The position numbers and the translations under genes were made by a program. Of a DNA stretch of 6,101 nt, positions 1 to 6,101 are shown piece after piece. The stretch is from Clostridia bacterium (GTDB lineage: Bacteria; Bacillota_A; Clostridia; Lachnospirales; Lachnospiraceae), in assembly GCA_012515365.1 (NCBI GenBank), contig JAAYYM010000644.1, positions 1 to 6,101 of the forward strand, read 5' to 3'. The notes beneath the pieces were generated by a model. That model was not told where the DNA came from and searched no databases. It saw only the letters and a list, made by a program, of their open reading frames with translations. Positions within the stretch are counted from its first letter, which is position 1. Each line of letters begins with the position of its first letter.

Positions 1-1
1 A

Positions 2-877
2 GTTGATGCACCTTGTTCCGGAGAAGGTATGTTTCATAAAGAACCATCTTTGATTAAGAGTTATCTGAATAAAGGACCGAAGGAGTATGCTAAGCTTCAA
101 AAGGAAATTATATCTGCTGCTGCTAAAATGTTAAAACCTGGTGGGATGATGTTATATTCAACATGCACATTTTCTCCGTTAGAGGATGAAGAAACGATCA
201 GCTATCTGCTTACTGAATTTCCAGAAATTTCACTTGTTTCGATTAAAATGGAAGAGGGATTTAAGGAAGGACTTGCACCTTTTAAGTCATGTGTTCGATT
301 ATATCCTCATCAAATAGAGGGAGAAGGACATTTTGTGGCATTGTTACAAAAGAAACCTGTTTCTGATCCTCCTTTCATGATGAAAGAACTTCATACAAAC
401 GGAACACGTAGAAAAAATGCATCTTTGCAAATACCGAAAACAGTTTTGAATGAATTATATTATTTTTGTAAAGATCTGCTCAATCAGAAATTGTCAGATT
501 CTCTTCATTCAGAAAATCTGTTCATGAAAGAGCAAATGATTTATCTGCTTCCTGAAGAATCAAGTCCTGTACCAGGTATCCGATATTTAAGAACCGGATT
601 ACTAGTCGGGGAAATAGGCAAAAACCATAAGTTCTTTCCAAGTCAGGCTTTTGCCATGACATTAAGTCAAAATGATTACCGTTATGTATTTGATCTTAAG
701 CTTGATGATCCTGCCGTAATCAAATATTTAAAAGGTGAGAGTATACAGCTTCCTGACTCTTATGCGAAGATCAAAGAACCGATTTTGATTACAGTAGATG
801 GGTATTCGCTTGGCTGGGGCTTATCCAATCATGGATTACTAAAAAATAAGTATGCAAAAGGATGGAGAATGCAATAG
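2..877 (+). CDS. RsmB/RsmF-family 16S rRNA (cytosine-C5) methyltransferase, 5'-truncated
   Basis: This is the C-terminal part (about 291 residues) of a SAM-dependent rRNA m5C methyltransferase; the reading frame is open to the left edge, so the true start and the SAM-binding N-terminal motifs lie outside. Visible at once is motif IV, DAPCSGEGMF, whose Cys (bases 14-16) is the helper cysteine for enzyme release. The motif VI block YSTCTFSPLEDEE follows, with the catalytic Cys at bases 164-166 that forms the covalent adduct with cytosine C6. Downstream is a C-terminal extension with RYLRTGLLVGEIGKNHKFFP and an ending GWGLSNHGLLKNKYAKGWRMQ-like block, which resembles the RsmF-type C-terminal and PUA-like RNA-binding regions. 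RsmF-like is therefore a better label than RsmB, but the exact target base cannot be read from sequence. The ATG at base 29 lies inside motif IV and is not the start. The HAD gene follows after 3 bases. Confidence 0.93.
   Translation, partial: VDAPCSGEGMFHKEPSLIKSYLNKGPKEYAKLQKEIISAAAKMLKPGGMMLYSTCTFSPLEDEETISYLLTEFPEISLVSIKMEEGFKEGLAPFKSCVRLYPHQIEGEGHFVALLQKKPVSDPPFMMKELHTNGTRRKNASLQIPKTVLNELYYFCKDLLNQKLSDSLHSENLFMKEQMIYLLPEESSPVPGIRYLRTGLLVGEIGKNHKFFPSQAFAMTLSQNDYRYVFDLKLDDPAVIKYLKGESIQLPDSYAKIKEPILITVDGYSLGWGLSNHGLLKNKYAKGWRMQ
864..867 (+). promoter_or_regulatory. Weak ribosome binding site for the HAD gene
   Basis: GGAG lies inside the last codons of the methyltransferase gene, 13 bases before the ATG at 881. 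The spacing is longer than ideal, so translation probably relies partly on ribosomes terminating at 877. The next in-frame ATG, at 893, has no purine-rich site in front of it. Confidence 0.4.
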
Positions 878-880
878 CGT

Positions 881-1573
881 ATGAAACTACATATGTTAGA
901 ACAAATCAAAGCAGTTATATTTGACCTCGACGGTACTTTAGTTGACTCTATGTGGATGTGGCGTCAGATTGATGTCGAATATTTAAACACTTATCATATT
1001 GAATTACCGGAGACACTTCAAAATGAAATTGAGGGTAAGAGCTTTACAGAAACTGCACAGTATTTTAAAGAACGTTTTAACCTTCCGGAAACTATAGAAT
1101 CCATCAAATCCACATGGAATCAAATGGCATATGAAAAATATAAAAATGAAGTGAAATTAAAAACAGGAGCATTTGAATTTTTGGAGTATTGCAGGACTCA
1201 TAACATTCGACTTGGAATTGCAACCAGTAATTCTAAAGAACTGCTTATGGCTGCACTTAGTGGACTTCACATTGATCATTATTTCGATTCCTTGACAACA
1301 GGATGTGATGTGTGTATCGGGAAACCGGCACCTGATGTATATTTAAAAACCGCAAGTGATCTTCATGTAAAGCCATATGAGTGTTTAGTCTTTGAAGATA
1401 TCATTCCAGGTATACTTGCAGGCAAAAATGCCGGTATGAGAGTATGTGCCGTTTATGATAAATACTCCGATTATCAGGACCATATGAAAAGAAAACTTGC
1501 AGATTATTATATCAATGATTATAAACAAATTTTTGATCATACATATGAAACATTAGAGAAAGTCAGCTGTTAA
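881..1573 (+). CDS. HAD-superfamily hydrolase, subfamily IA (beta-phosphoglucomutase/phosphatase-like)
   Basis: A 230-residue soluble haloacid-dehalogenase-fold protein, probably a small-molecule phosphatase or phosphomutase. All four HAD motifs are visible. Motif I is [10 protein letters not shown], with nucleophile Asp15 and acid/base Asp17. Motif II is IATSNS, with Ser/Thr near 115-116. Motif III is GKPAPDVY, with Lys148. Motif IV is [15 protein letters not shown], with Glu172-Asp173 for Mg2+ binding. Residues about 22-95 between motifs I and II form the helical C1 cap typical of subfamily IA. Motif IV reads FEDII where the common family form is FEDS, and motif I is followed by MWMW, so this looks like a distinct branch of unknown substrate. 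The start at 881 is preferred to the ATG at 893 because of GGAG at 864-867, although that spacing is long. It sits 3 bases after the methyltransferase stop and 13 bases before ygiQ, so it is probably co-transcribed. The physiological substrate cannot be inferred from its neighbours. Confidence 0.9.
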   Translation: MKLHMLEQIKAVIFDLDGTLVDSMWMWRQIDVEYLNTYHIELPETLQNEIEGKSFTETAQYFKERFNLPETIESIKSTWNQMAYEKYKNEVKLKTGAFEFLEYCRTHNIRLGIATSNSKELLMAALSGLHIDHYFDSLTTGCDVCIGKPAPDVYLKTASDLHVKPYECLVFEDIIPGILAGKNAGMRVCAVYDKYSDYQDHMKRKLADYYINDYKQIFDHTYETLEKVSC

Positions 1574-1577
1574 GCTC

Positions 1578-1582
1578 GGAGG
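1578..1582 (+). promoter_or_regulatory. Strong ribosome binding site for ygiQ
   Basis: GGAGG lies 4 bases before the ATG at 1587 and just after the HAD stop codon. It is a near-perfect match to the anti-Shine-Dalgarno sequence and fixes this start, although the spacing is slightly short. Confidence 0.75.
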
Positions 1583-1586
1583 AATC

Positions 1587-3545
1587 ATGCAATCAAACTT
1601 TTTACCAATCAGTCAACAGGATATGAAACAGCAACATATAGAACAGCTTGATTTTGTTTATGTGATAGGAGATGCCTATGTAGATCATCCTTCTTTTGGT
1701 CCGGCGGTCATCAGTCGGCATTTGGAAGCAAATGGTTATAAGGTTGGCATCATAGCACAGCCTGACTGGAAAAATGATCATAGTATTGCCATCCTCGGAG
1801 AACCGCGTCTTGGCTTTTTAGTCAGTAGTGGCAATATGGATTCCATGGTTAACCATTATTATGTTTCAAAAAAGAGAAGAAAAACGGATGCATATTCTCC
1901 CGGTGGAAGAGCAGGGTTACGCCCTGATTATGCAGTTACCGTATATAGCAACCTGATTCGAAAATCCTATCCTGGTAAACCAATTATTATCGGTGGAATT
2001 GAAGCCAGTCTCAGACGTATGGCTCACTATGATTATTGGTCAAATAAATTGAAGCGTAGCGTTCTTTTAGATTCATCCGCTGATTTGCTCTCATATGGAA
2101 TGGGAGAACGATCCATCATAGAAATAGCAGATGCTCTGAATAGCGGAATTGCGGTAAAAGACCTTACATTTATTAAAGGTACAGTATATAAAACCCGCGA
2201 TCTGGAACATTTATATGATTATATTGAGCTACCGGACTATTCTGTGTTATCAGCTGATAAGGAACAGTATGCTCGAAGCTTCATGATCCAATATCAGAAC
2301 ACAGATGCCATTACTGCAAAAGCATTGGCTGAACATTATCCGGATCAGAATCTGTATGTGGTACAAAATCCACCGGTTGAACCATTATCGACCATAGAAA
2401 TGGATGATATTTATCAGGCACCCTATTGCAGGACATACCATCCTGTTTATGAAAAAGATGGTGGAATTCCTGCAATTACAGAAATCAAATTCAGTCTGAC
2501 CAGCTCTAGAGGCTGTTTTGGTGGATGCAGCTTTTGCGCATTAACTTTTCATCAGGGACGCAGAATACAAAGTAGAAGTCATGACTCCCTCATTCAGGAA
2601 GCAATGCAGATCTGCGATGATAAAGACTTCAAAGGATATATCCATGATGTGGGCGGTCCTACCGCAAATTTCAGGCAGCCTGCCTGTCAAAAACAGGTCG
2701 AAAAAGGTGTCTGCATGAATAAGCAATGTTTGTTTCCATCTGCATGTAAAAACCTGATTGCAGACCATTCAGATTATAGTGCATTACTTCATAAGCTTCG
2801 TGCTTTACCAAATGTAAAGAAAGTGTTTATCCGTTCCGGAATCCGATATGATTATCTGATGCTTGACCCTAATAAGCAGTTTTTTAAAGAGTTAGTCAAG
2901 TATCATATCAGCGGACAATTAAAAGTTGCACCGGAACATATTTCACCTAAAGTACTGAAATATATGGGAAAACCCTCAAAAGAAGTTTATGATTCATTTT
3001 GCAGACAATATGAAAGGTTAAATAAACAAGAGCACATGAATCAGTTTTTAGTTCCCTATGTGATGTCATCACATCCTGGTTCTACTATGAAGGAAGCTGT
3101 AGAACTCGCTGAATATATGCGAGATCTTGGATATATGCCAGAGCAGGTGCAGGATTTTTATCCAACACCATCAACATTGTCAACAGTTATGTACTATACC
3201 GGCTTAGACCCCAGAACAATGGAACCTGTTTACGTACCACGTGACCCGCATGAAAAGAATATGCAACGTGCCTTAATCCAATACCGTAATCCGGCAAATT
3301 ATGATCTTGTATATGAAGCACTCCAAAAAGCTGACAGACTTGATCTGATAGGCTTTGGTCCTAAATGTCTGATACGGCCACGTAATGGATCCTATCATGC
3401 ACAAAATAGATCTTCCAATAAACAAAGCAAGAATACAGATCAAGAAAACAAGAATACAGATCAACAAAATAAGACTACAAATAAACAAAACAAAAAGGCT
3501 ACAAATTATAAGAGAACGATCAGAAATGTTCATAAGAAAAAATGA
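1587..3545 (+). CDS. ygiQ: YgiQ-family radical SAM protein
   Basis: A 652-residue cytosolic radical SAM enzyme of the YgiQ family, whose biological reaction is not established. The N-terminal YgiQ-type domain spans roughly residues 15-290, with the conserved stretches [13 protein letters not shown] (28-40), [11 protein letters not shown] (104-114) and [16 protein letters not shown] (136-151). The radical SAM core follows from about residue 300: [14 protein letters not shown] places Cys310, Cys314 and Cys317 as the CX3CX2C ligands of the 4Fe-4S cluster that cleaves SAM. A further cysteine set (367, 376, 381, 387) follows GGPTANFRQ. The block [13 protein letters not shown] (445-457) and the DUF3362-like region [19 protein letters not shown] (521-539) are typical of the family. 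From about residue 605 the protein becomes an Asn/Lys/Gln-rich, basic, probably disordered tail made of seven-residue repeats. The length fits the family (roughly 600-740 residues). The stop overlaps the Shine-Dalgarno site of the next gene. Confidence 0.95.
   Translation: MQSNFLPISQQDMKQQHIEQLDFVYVIGDAYVDHPSFGPAVISRHLEANGYKVGIIAQPDWKNDHSIAILGEPRLGFLVSSGNMDSMVNHYYVSKKRRKTDAYSPGGRAGLRPDYAVTVYSNLIRKSYPGKPIIIGGIEASLRRMAHYDYWSNKLKRSVLLDSSADLLSYGMGERSIIEIADALNSGIAVKDLTFIKGTVYKTRDLEHLYDYIELPDYSVLSADKEQYARSFMIQYQNTDAITAKALAEHYPDQNLYVVQNPPVEPLSTIEMDDIYQAPYCRTYHPVYEKDGGIPAITEIKFSLTSSRGCFGGCSFCALTFHQGRRIQSRSHDSLIQEAMQICDDKDFKGYIHDVGGPTANFRQPACQKQVEKGVCMNKQCLFPSACKNLIADHSDYSALLHKLRALPNVKKVFIRSGIRYDYLMLDPNKQFFKELVKYHISGQLKVAPEHISPKVLKYMGKPSKEVYDSFCRQYERLNKQEHMNQFLVPYVMSSHPGSTMKEAVELAEYMRDLGYMPEQVQDFYPTPSTLSTVMYYTGLDPRTMEPVYVPRDPHEKNMQRALIQYRNPANYDLVYEALQKADRLDLIGFGPKCLIRPRNGSYHAQNRSSNKQSKNTDQENKNTDQQNKTTNKQNKKATNYKRTIRNVHKKK
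3405..3509 (+). repeat. Degenerate 21-bp tandem repeat (about five units) inside ygiQ
   Basis: Five consecutive 21-base units, exactly seven codons each, encode [28 protein letters not shown] and NKKATNY in the YgiQ tail (residues 607-641). The clearest pair is the identical 16-mer CAAGAATACAGATCAA at 3428-3443 and again at 3449-3464, offset by exactly 21 bases. The outer units are more diverged. Because the period is a multiple of three, copy-number change would lengthen or shorten the tail without shifting the frame. Confidence 0.8.
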
Positions 3546-3549
3546 GGTG
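3544..3549 (+). promoter_or_regulatory. Ribosome binding site of the SDR gene, overlapping the ygiQ stop
   Basis: GAGGTG begins inside the TGA stop of ygiQ (3543-3545) and lies 7 bases before the ATG at 3557, which is ideal spacing. This decides the SDR start: the upstream ATG at 3542 sits in front of this site rather than behind it. The arrangement suggests translational coupling to ygiQ. Confidence 0.8.
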
Positions 3550-3556
3550 TTTCGAA

Positions 3557-4324
3557 ATGAATATTGCAATTGTAACAGGCGCTTCTTCCGGTATTGGAAG
3601 AGAGTTTGTCAAGCAAATCAGCCATGCCTATGAAAAACTTGATGAAATATGGGTGATTTCTAGAAATGAAGAAAAGCTAAAACAATTACAGATTGGACTG
3701 AAACATACATTAAGAATGATACCAATTGATTTGTGCGATGATATGCAGCGCATCTTGATCAAGGAATTGCTGGAGAAACATCAGCCAATTATTAAAATGC
3801 TTGTAAATGCAGCTGGCGTCGGATATTGGGGCGATTTCAGCGCACATTCGTCAGAAGACGAATCCATGACGATCAAATTAAACTGTCAGGTACTTATGGA
3901 AATGACACATATGTGTATTCCCTATATGACTGCAGGGAGCCGCATTATCCAAACTGCATCGGCTGCCGCATTTTTACCGCAACCGCAATTCACTGTGTAT
4001 GCAGCATCAAAAGCATTTGTATTAAGCTTTTCACGAGCATTGAATGTAGAACTTAAGGATCAGGGAATCTATATCACAACAGTATGTCCGGGTCCTGTGG
4101 AAACCCCATTTTTATTGAATCTGCAAAAATATACAAAGACGCCTGCTTTTAAAAGCCGCTACCACGCCGGAACAACAGAAGTCGTAAAAAAAGCGATGCG
4201 AGATTCCTCTGACCGTAACGAAATGTCTATTTATGGATTTAGAATGAATATGCTTTATCTGATATCAAAACTATTACCGGTCAGACTATTGATGTCTATC
4301 ACACAAAAACTTAATTCAAATTAG
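3557..4324 (+). CDS. Short-chain dehydrogenase/reductase (classical SDR, NAD(P)-dependent)
   Basis: A 255-residue Rossmann-fold oxidoreductase of the classical SDR family. The cofactor motif TGASSGIG is at residues 7-14, directly after the first beta strand NIAIV. Ser35-Arg36 at the end of the second strand favours NADPH over NADH, which is an inference. NAAG is at 84-87, and the catalytic tetrad reads Asn109, Ser135, Tyr148 and Lys152 (YAASK). CPGPVET at 177-183 follows the active-site helix, as in the family. The C-terminal end (about 228-251) is hydrophobic and basic, MNMLYLISKLLPVRLLMS, and could touch the membrane. The substrate is unknown; acyl-chain or sterol-like carbonyls are only possibilities. 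A longer form from the ATG at 3542 (260 residues, starting MRCFE) is possible, but 3557 has the well-placed GAGGTG and begins just before the Rossmann strand, as SDRs usually do. The gap after ygiQ is 11 bases. Confidence 0.92.
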   Translation: MNIAIVTGASSGIGREFVKQISHAYEKLDEIWVISRNEEKLKQLQIGLKHTLRMIPIDLCDDMQRILIKELLEKHQPIIKMLVNAAGVGYWGDFSAHSSEDESMTIKLNCQVLMEMTHMCIPYMTAGSRIIQTASAAAFLPQPQFTVYAASKAFVLSFSRALNVELKDQGIYITTVCPGPVETPFLLNLQKYTKTPAFKSRYHAGTTEVVKKAMRDSSDRNEMSIYGFRMNMLYLISKLLPVRLLMSITQKLNSN

Positions 4325-4340
4325 ACAAAATAACAGAAAG

Positions 4341-4346
4341 AGAAGG
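4341..4346 (+). promoter_or_regulatory. Ribosome binding site for the membrane protein gene
   Basis: AGAAGG directly abuts the ATG at 4347, leaving no room for initiation there, but lies 9 bases before the ATG at 4356. It therefore supports 4356 as the start; the adjacent ATG at 4359 would have 12-base spacing. Confidence 0.6.
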
Positions 4347-4355
4347 ATGTATCAT

Positions 4356-4961
4356 ATGATGAAACGGATCAAAAAAGGACAGTATGGATATCTCAAAACA
4401 CAAAGAAGGATTGAAATTCTAAAAACAATTTTATTATTTGGCTGTTCATTTCTTATCTTATTTTTAGGAATCTATATGACAAAATCAAAAATGAATTTGT
4501 TTACCGTCGTTGCTATCCTTGGGATTCTGCCTGCCAGTAAAAGTGCAGTAGGAATGATTATGTTTTTACGCTTTAAACTATCGTCCGATGAATTATATCA
4601 GGCGGTAAAAGAAACAGCAGGACCGCTGAAGGTTAATTATGACCTGGTCGTTACATCACAGGAGAATGCTGTTCAGATCAATGCTGTGGCATGCTGTGCC
4701 AATACTATATGTGGATATGTGGAAAACAAAAAGGCTGATGTAAAAAAGACAGAAGCGCATATTGATACGATTTTAAAAAATAACCATATTTCACATTGCA
4801 GCATTAAATTATATCAGGATTTCCCGACTTATCTGACGCGAATAACGGAAATGAAAGATAAATTACTGGATACACCAAACGAAAACCAAATTGTTTCAGA
4901 CGAAACAAAACCATCAGAAGATGATCAGATTTTATCATTACTTCAGGCGATTTCTATTTAA
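4356..4961 (+). CDS. Uncharacterised two-helix membrane protein with a C-terminal cytosolic domain
   Basis: I cannot assign a function to this 201-residue protein. It opens with a strongly basic segment (MMKRIKKGQYGYLKTQRR), then a hydrophobic helix at about 22-41 (ILLFGCSFLILFLGIYM), a very short loop containing two lysines, and a second hydrophobic stretch at about 47-70 (LFTVVAILGILPASKSAVGM). By the positive-inside pattern, the N-terminus and the C-terminal 130 residues both face the cytosol, giving a membrane hairpin. The soluble part has alternating strand- and helix-like segments (YDLVVTSQ; YVENKKADVKKTEAHIDTIL; CSIKLYQDFPTYLTRI) and ends in an acidic tail (SDETKPSEDDQ). No signal-peptide cleavage site or lipobox is evident. 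The start at 4356 is chosen over 4347 from the position of AGAAGG. It lies 31 bases after the SDR stop and 33 before the pseudouridine synthase. Base composition matches its neighbours. Confidence 0.8.
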   Translation: MMKRIKKGQYGYLKTQRRIEILKTILLFGCSFLILFLGIYMTKSKMNLFTVVAILGILPASKSAVGMIMFLRFKLSSDELYQAVKETAGPLKVNYDLVVTSQENAVQINAVACCANTICGYVENKKADVKKTEAHIDTILKNNHISHCSIKLYQDFPTYLTRITEMKDKLLDTPNENQIVSDETKPSEDDQILSLLQAISI

Positions 4962-4976
4962 TTCAGGTAATTGATT

Positions 4977-4982
4977 GAGAGG
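4977..4982 (+). promoter_or_regulatory. Probable ribosome binding site for the pseudouridine synthase gene
   Basis: GAGAGG lies 12 bases before the ATG at 4995, which is usable but long spacing. A competing TTG at 4971 has only a short AGG (4965-4967) 3 bases ahead of it. Confidence 0.5.
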
Positions 4983-4994
4983 ATACAGCTTATT

Positions 4995-5987
4995 ATGCAG
5001 GAGATACTCATTGAATCAAGCCAGGCAGGTCAGCGCATGGATAAATTACTGCTAAAATACTTAAATAAGGCCGGCTCTGGGTTTATTTATAAAATGCTTC
5101 GAAAAAAAAATATATTATTGAATGATAAAAAAGCATCCGGTAGCGAGATGTTAGTGGCAGGAGATCAGATCAAGCTTTATCTTTCTGATGAAACGATCAA
5201 TAAATTCAGAGAGGATTGTGATCCGGTTGTCCTTTCAAAGCTAAAGATTCCGCCAATTGTTTATGAAGATCAGAACATTCTATTATTTGATAAGCCTAAA
5301 AATCTTTTAACTCAAAAAACAAAAGAACAGGATATTTCATTGAATGAATATCTGATACAGTATTTACAGGAGACTAATGCCTCCTTTTTTGAAGAGTACC
5401 GTTTTTTTCATCCGTCTGTCTGTAACAGACTTGACCGAAATACTTCCGGAATTGTGTTATGTGCCAAAACACTATTAGGTGCACAGACACTCTCAGAGCT
5501 TTTGAAATCACGAAATCTGCATAAATACTATCTTTGCATTGTAGAAGGTGTTGTAAACGACTGCGCTTCAATAGATGGTTATTTAAAAAAAGATGAAAAG
5601 ACTAATAAGGTATCTGTTTTAAAGAGCAGCCAGGTATCTTCTAAAGAAGCTTCTGCTTACTCCTATATCAAAACTTCTTATCGTCCAGTCAAAGTATATG
5701 ACAATCAGTTTACGCTTCTTGAGGTTTTATTAATCACAGGAAAATCACATCAGATACGTGCACATCTTTCCTCGATTGGTCATCCGATCATCGGAGATTA
5801 TAAATATGGAAAGAAAAATGTAAATCAAACATATATGGAACTTTATGGAGTTAAATCACAGCTTCTTCATGCATACCGTGTCGTATTCCCAAAACTAGCC
5901 GGAGAGTTATCTGATCTGTCATTCAAAGAATTTAAAACAGAAATACCAAAAGAATTCAAAAAAATCATGGAGGAAGAATTGTCATGA
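4995..5987 (+). CDS. RluA-family pseudouridine synthase with N-terminal S4 domain
   Basis: A 330-residue enzyme that isomerises uridine to pseudouridine in structured RNA, most likely 23S rRNA. An S4 RNA-binding domain occupies about residues 10-65 (AGQRMDKLLLKYL through LVAGDQIKLYL). The catalytic domain starts with PPIVYEDQNILLFDKPKNLL (86-105). Its signature is NRLDRNTSGIVL, with catalytic Asp147; Asn144 replaces the His seen in the usual HRLD form. KYYLCIVEG supplies the conserved active-site Tyr179. TGKSHQIRAHLSSIGHPIIGD (249-269) carries the conserved Arg255. S4 plus this domain order fits the RluC/RluD type, but the target uridine cannot be read from sequence. The frame extends to a TTG at 4971 (338 residues), but the ATG at 4995 begins directly with the S4 lead-in and is preferred. 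A run of nine A at 5102-5110 lies in the S4 coding part. The stop overlaps the recU start by ATGA. Confidence 0.93.
   Translation: MQEILIESSQAGQRMDKLLLKYLNKAGSGFIYKMLRKKNILLNDKKASGSEMLVAGDQIKLYLSDETINKFREDCDPVVLSKLKIPPIVYEDQNILLFDKPKNLLTQKTKEQDISLNEYLIQYLQETNASFFEEYRFFHPSVCNRLDRNTSGIVLCAKTLLGAQTLSELLKSRNLHKYYLCIVEGVVNDCASIDGYLKKDEKTNKVSVLKSSQVSSKEASAYSYIKTSYRPVKVYDNQFTLLEVLLITGKSHQIRAHLSSIGHPIIGDYKYGKKNVNQTYMELYGVKSQLLHAYRVVFPKLAGELSDLSFKEFKTEIPKEFKKIMEEELS
5969..5973 (+). promoter_or_regulatory. Ribosome binding site for recU
   Basis: GGAGG lies inside the final codons of the pseudouridine synthase gene, 10 bases before the ATG at 5984. With the ATGA stop/start overlap, it indicates translational coupling of recU to the upstream gene. 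Confidence 0.7.
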
Positions 5988-6101
5988 GTACATGGAATTC
6001 CAGAGGCTTAAGGGGTTCTGTATTAGAAGATCTCCTTAACAGAACAAATGAAAAGTACCGTATGAATCACTTGGCCTTGATTCAAAAAGTACCTACACCA
6101 A
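5984..6101 (+). CDS. recU: RecU Holliday junction resolvase, 3'-truncated (first 39 codons)
   Basis: Only the N-terminal 39 residues are present before the right edge. They match the start of RecU, the Firmicute Holliday junction resolvase that cuts four-way DNA junctions during recombination and repair and acts with RuvAB. The recognisable pattern is NSRG (5-8), then LEDLLNRTNEKY (14-25) and ALIQKVPTP (31-39). From memory, the corresponding blocks of Bacillus RecU read SNRG, LEDDLNETNKYY and AVIHKKPTP. The catalytic acidic and lysine residues of the nuclease fold lie beyond the window and cannot be checked. Bacillus RecU has an extra basic N-terminal extension before SNRG; here the protein begins four residues before NSRG. 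The start ATG overlaps the previous stop (ATGA) and has GGAGG 10 bases upstream. In many Firmicutes recU neighbours a penicillin-binding protein gene, but here its upstream neighbour is an RNA-modification gene. Confidence 0.85.
   Translation, partial: MSTWNSRGLRGSVLEDLLNRTNEKYRMNHLALIQKVPTP

Noticed and set aside
2541..2768. Antisense 75-codon open frame inside ygiQ
   Set aside because: It lies entirely opposite the radical SAM core and has no supporting motif.
3273..3569. Antisense 98-codon open frame predicting a very hydrophobic, membrane-like peptide
   Set aside because: It is the mirror of the A-rich YgiQ tail: AAA/AAT/ACA codons read backwards as Phe, Ile, Leu and Val. It has no good ribosome binding site and follows the 21-bp repeat, so the apparent membrane helix is a composition artefact.
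3385..3633. Second + strand frame through the ygiQ tail with repeated IQIKKTR-like units
   Set aside because: This is an out-of-frame reading of the same tandem repeat. It overlaps both ygiQ and the SDR start, which have strong family motifs in their own frames.
3826..4056. Alternative + frame inside the SDR gene
   Set aside because: It is a shadow of the SDR coding frame, which carries the NAAG and YAASK region here.
4289..4317. Possible promoter, TTGATG then TAATTC 17 bases later, ahead of the membrane protein gene
   Set aside because: The -10 match is poor, the elements lie in the SDR coding end, and AT-rich sequence yields such pairs by chance.
4325..4355. Checked the longer intergenic gaps (here and 4962-4994) for terminators, riboswitches or small RNAs
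   Set aside because: Each gap is 31-33 bases, has no stable hairpin visible, and appears to contain only ribosome binding sites.
5418..5430. Short inverted repeat GTCTG-TAA-CAGAC
   Set aside because: It has five-base arms inside a conserved coding region with no T-run after it, so it does not qualify as a terminator or operator.
5374..5571. Antisense 65-codon open frame inside the pseudouridine synthase gene
   Set aside because: It lies opposite the catalytic signature and has no recognisable product.

Overview
The window is a gene-dense, AT-rich stretch in which every gene lies on the + strand. It reads like a chromosomal housekeeping segment from a low-GC Gram-positive bacterium. The Firmicute-type RecU start at the right edge, the Firmicute-style RsmF-like methyltransferase, strong GGAGG-type ribosome binding sites and the AT-rich codon choice point to Clostridia. 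The protein flavour most resembles Lachnospiraceae; that family-level placement is an inference from remembered sequence patterns, not a search.

Layout, left to right: (1) the 3' two-thirds of an RsmB/RsmF-family rRNA m5C methyltransferase, cut by the left edge; (2) a HAD-superfamily phosphatase/phosphoglucomutase-like protein; (3) a complete YgiQ-family radical SAM protein with a repeat-built, Asn/Lys-rich C-terminal tail; (4) a short-chain dehydrogenase/reductase; (5) a two-helix membrane protein of unknown function; (6) an RluA-family pseudouridine synthase with an N-terminal S4 domain; (7) the first 39 codons of recU (Holliday junction resolvase), cut by the right edge.

With the starts chosen here, the gaps between genes are 3, 13, 11, 31 and 33 bases, followed by a 4-base ATGA overlap. 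I see no terminator-like hairpin followed by a T-run, and no convincing promoter, in any gap. The seven genes are therefore most simply read as part of one transcription unit, with translational coupling likely at ygiQ/SDR and at rluA/recU. No stretch longer than about 35 bases lacks a gene.

Functionally, two genes modify RNA (m5C methyltransferase, pseudouridine synthase), one is a radical SAM enzyme of unresolved substrate, one is a DNA recombination nuclease, and the HAD and SDR proteins are generic small-molecule enzymes. I see no mobile element, CRISPR array, tRNA/rRNA, defence system or sign of recent transfer. The points most worth a second look are the uncharacterised membrane protein, the 21-bp tandem repeat building the YgiQ tail, and a second cysteine set in YgiQ. 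I do not think the window holds a new multi-gene system.
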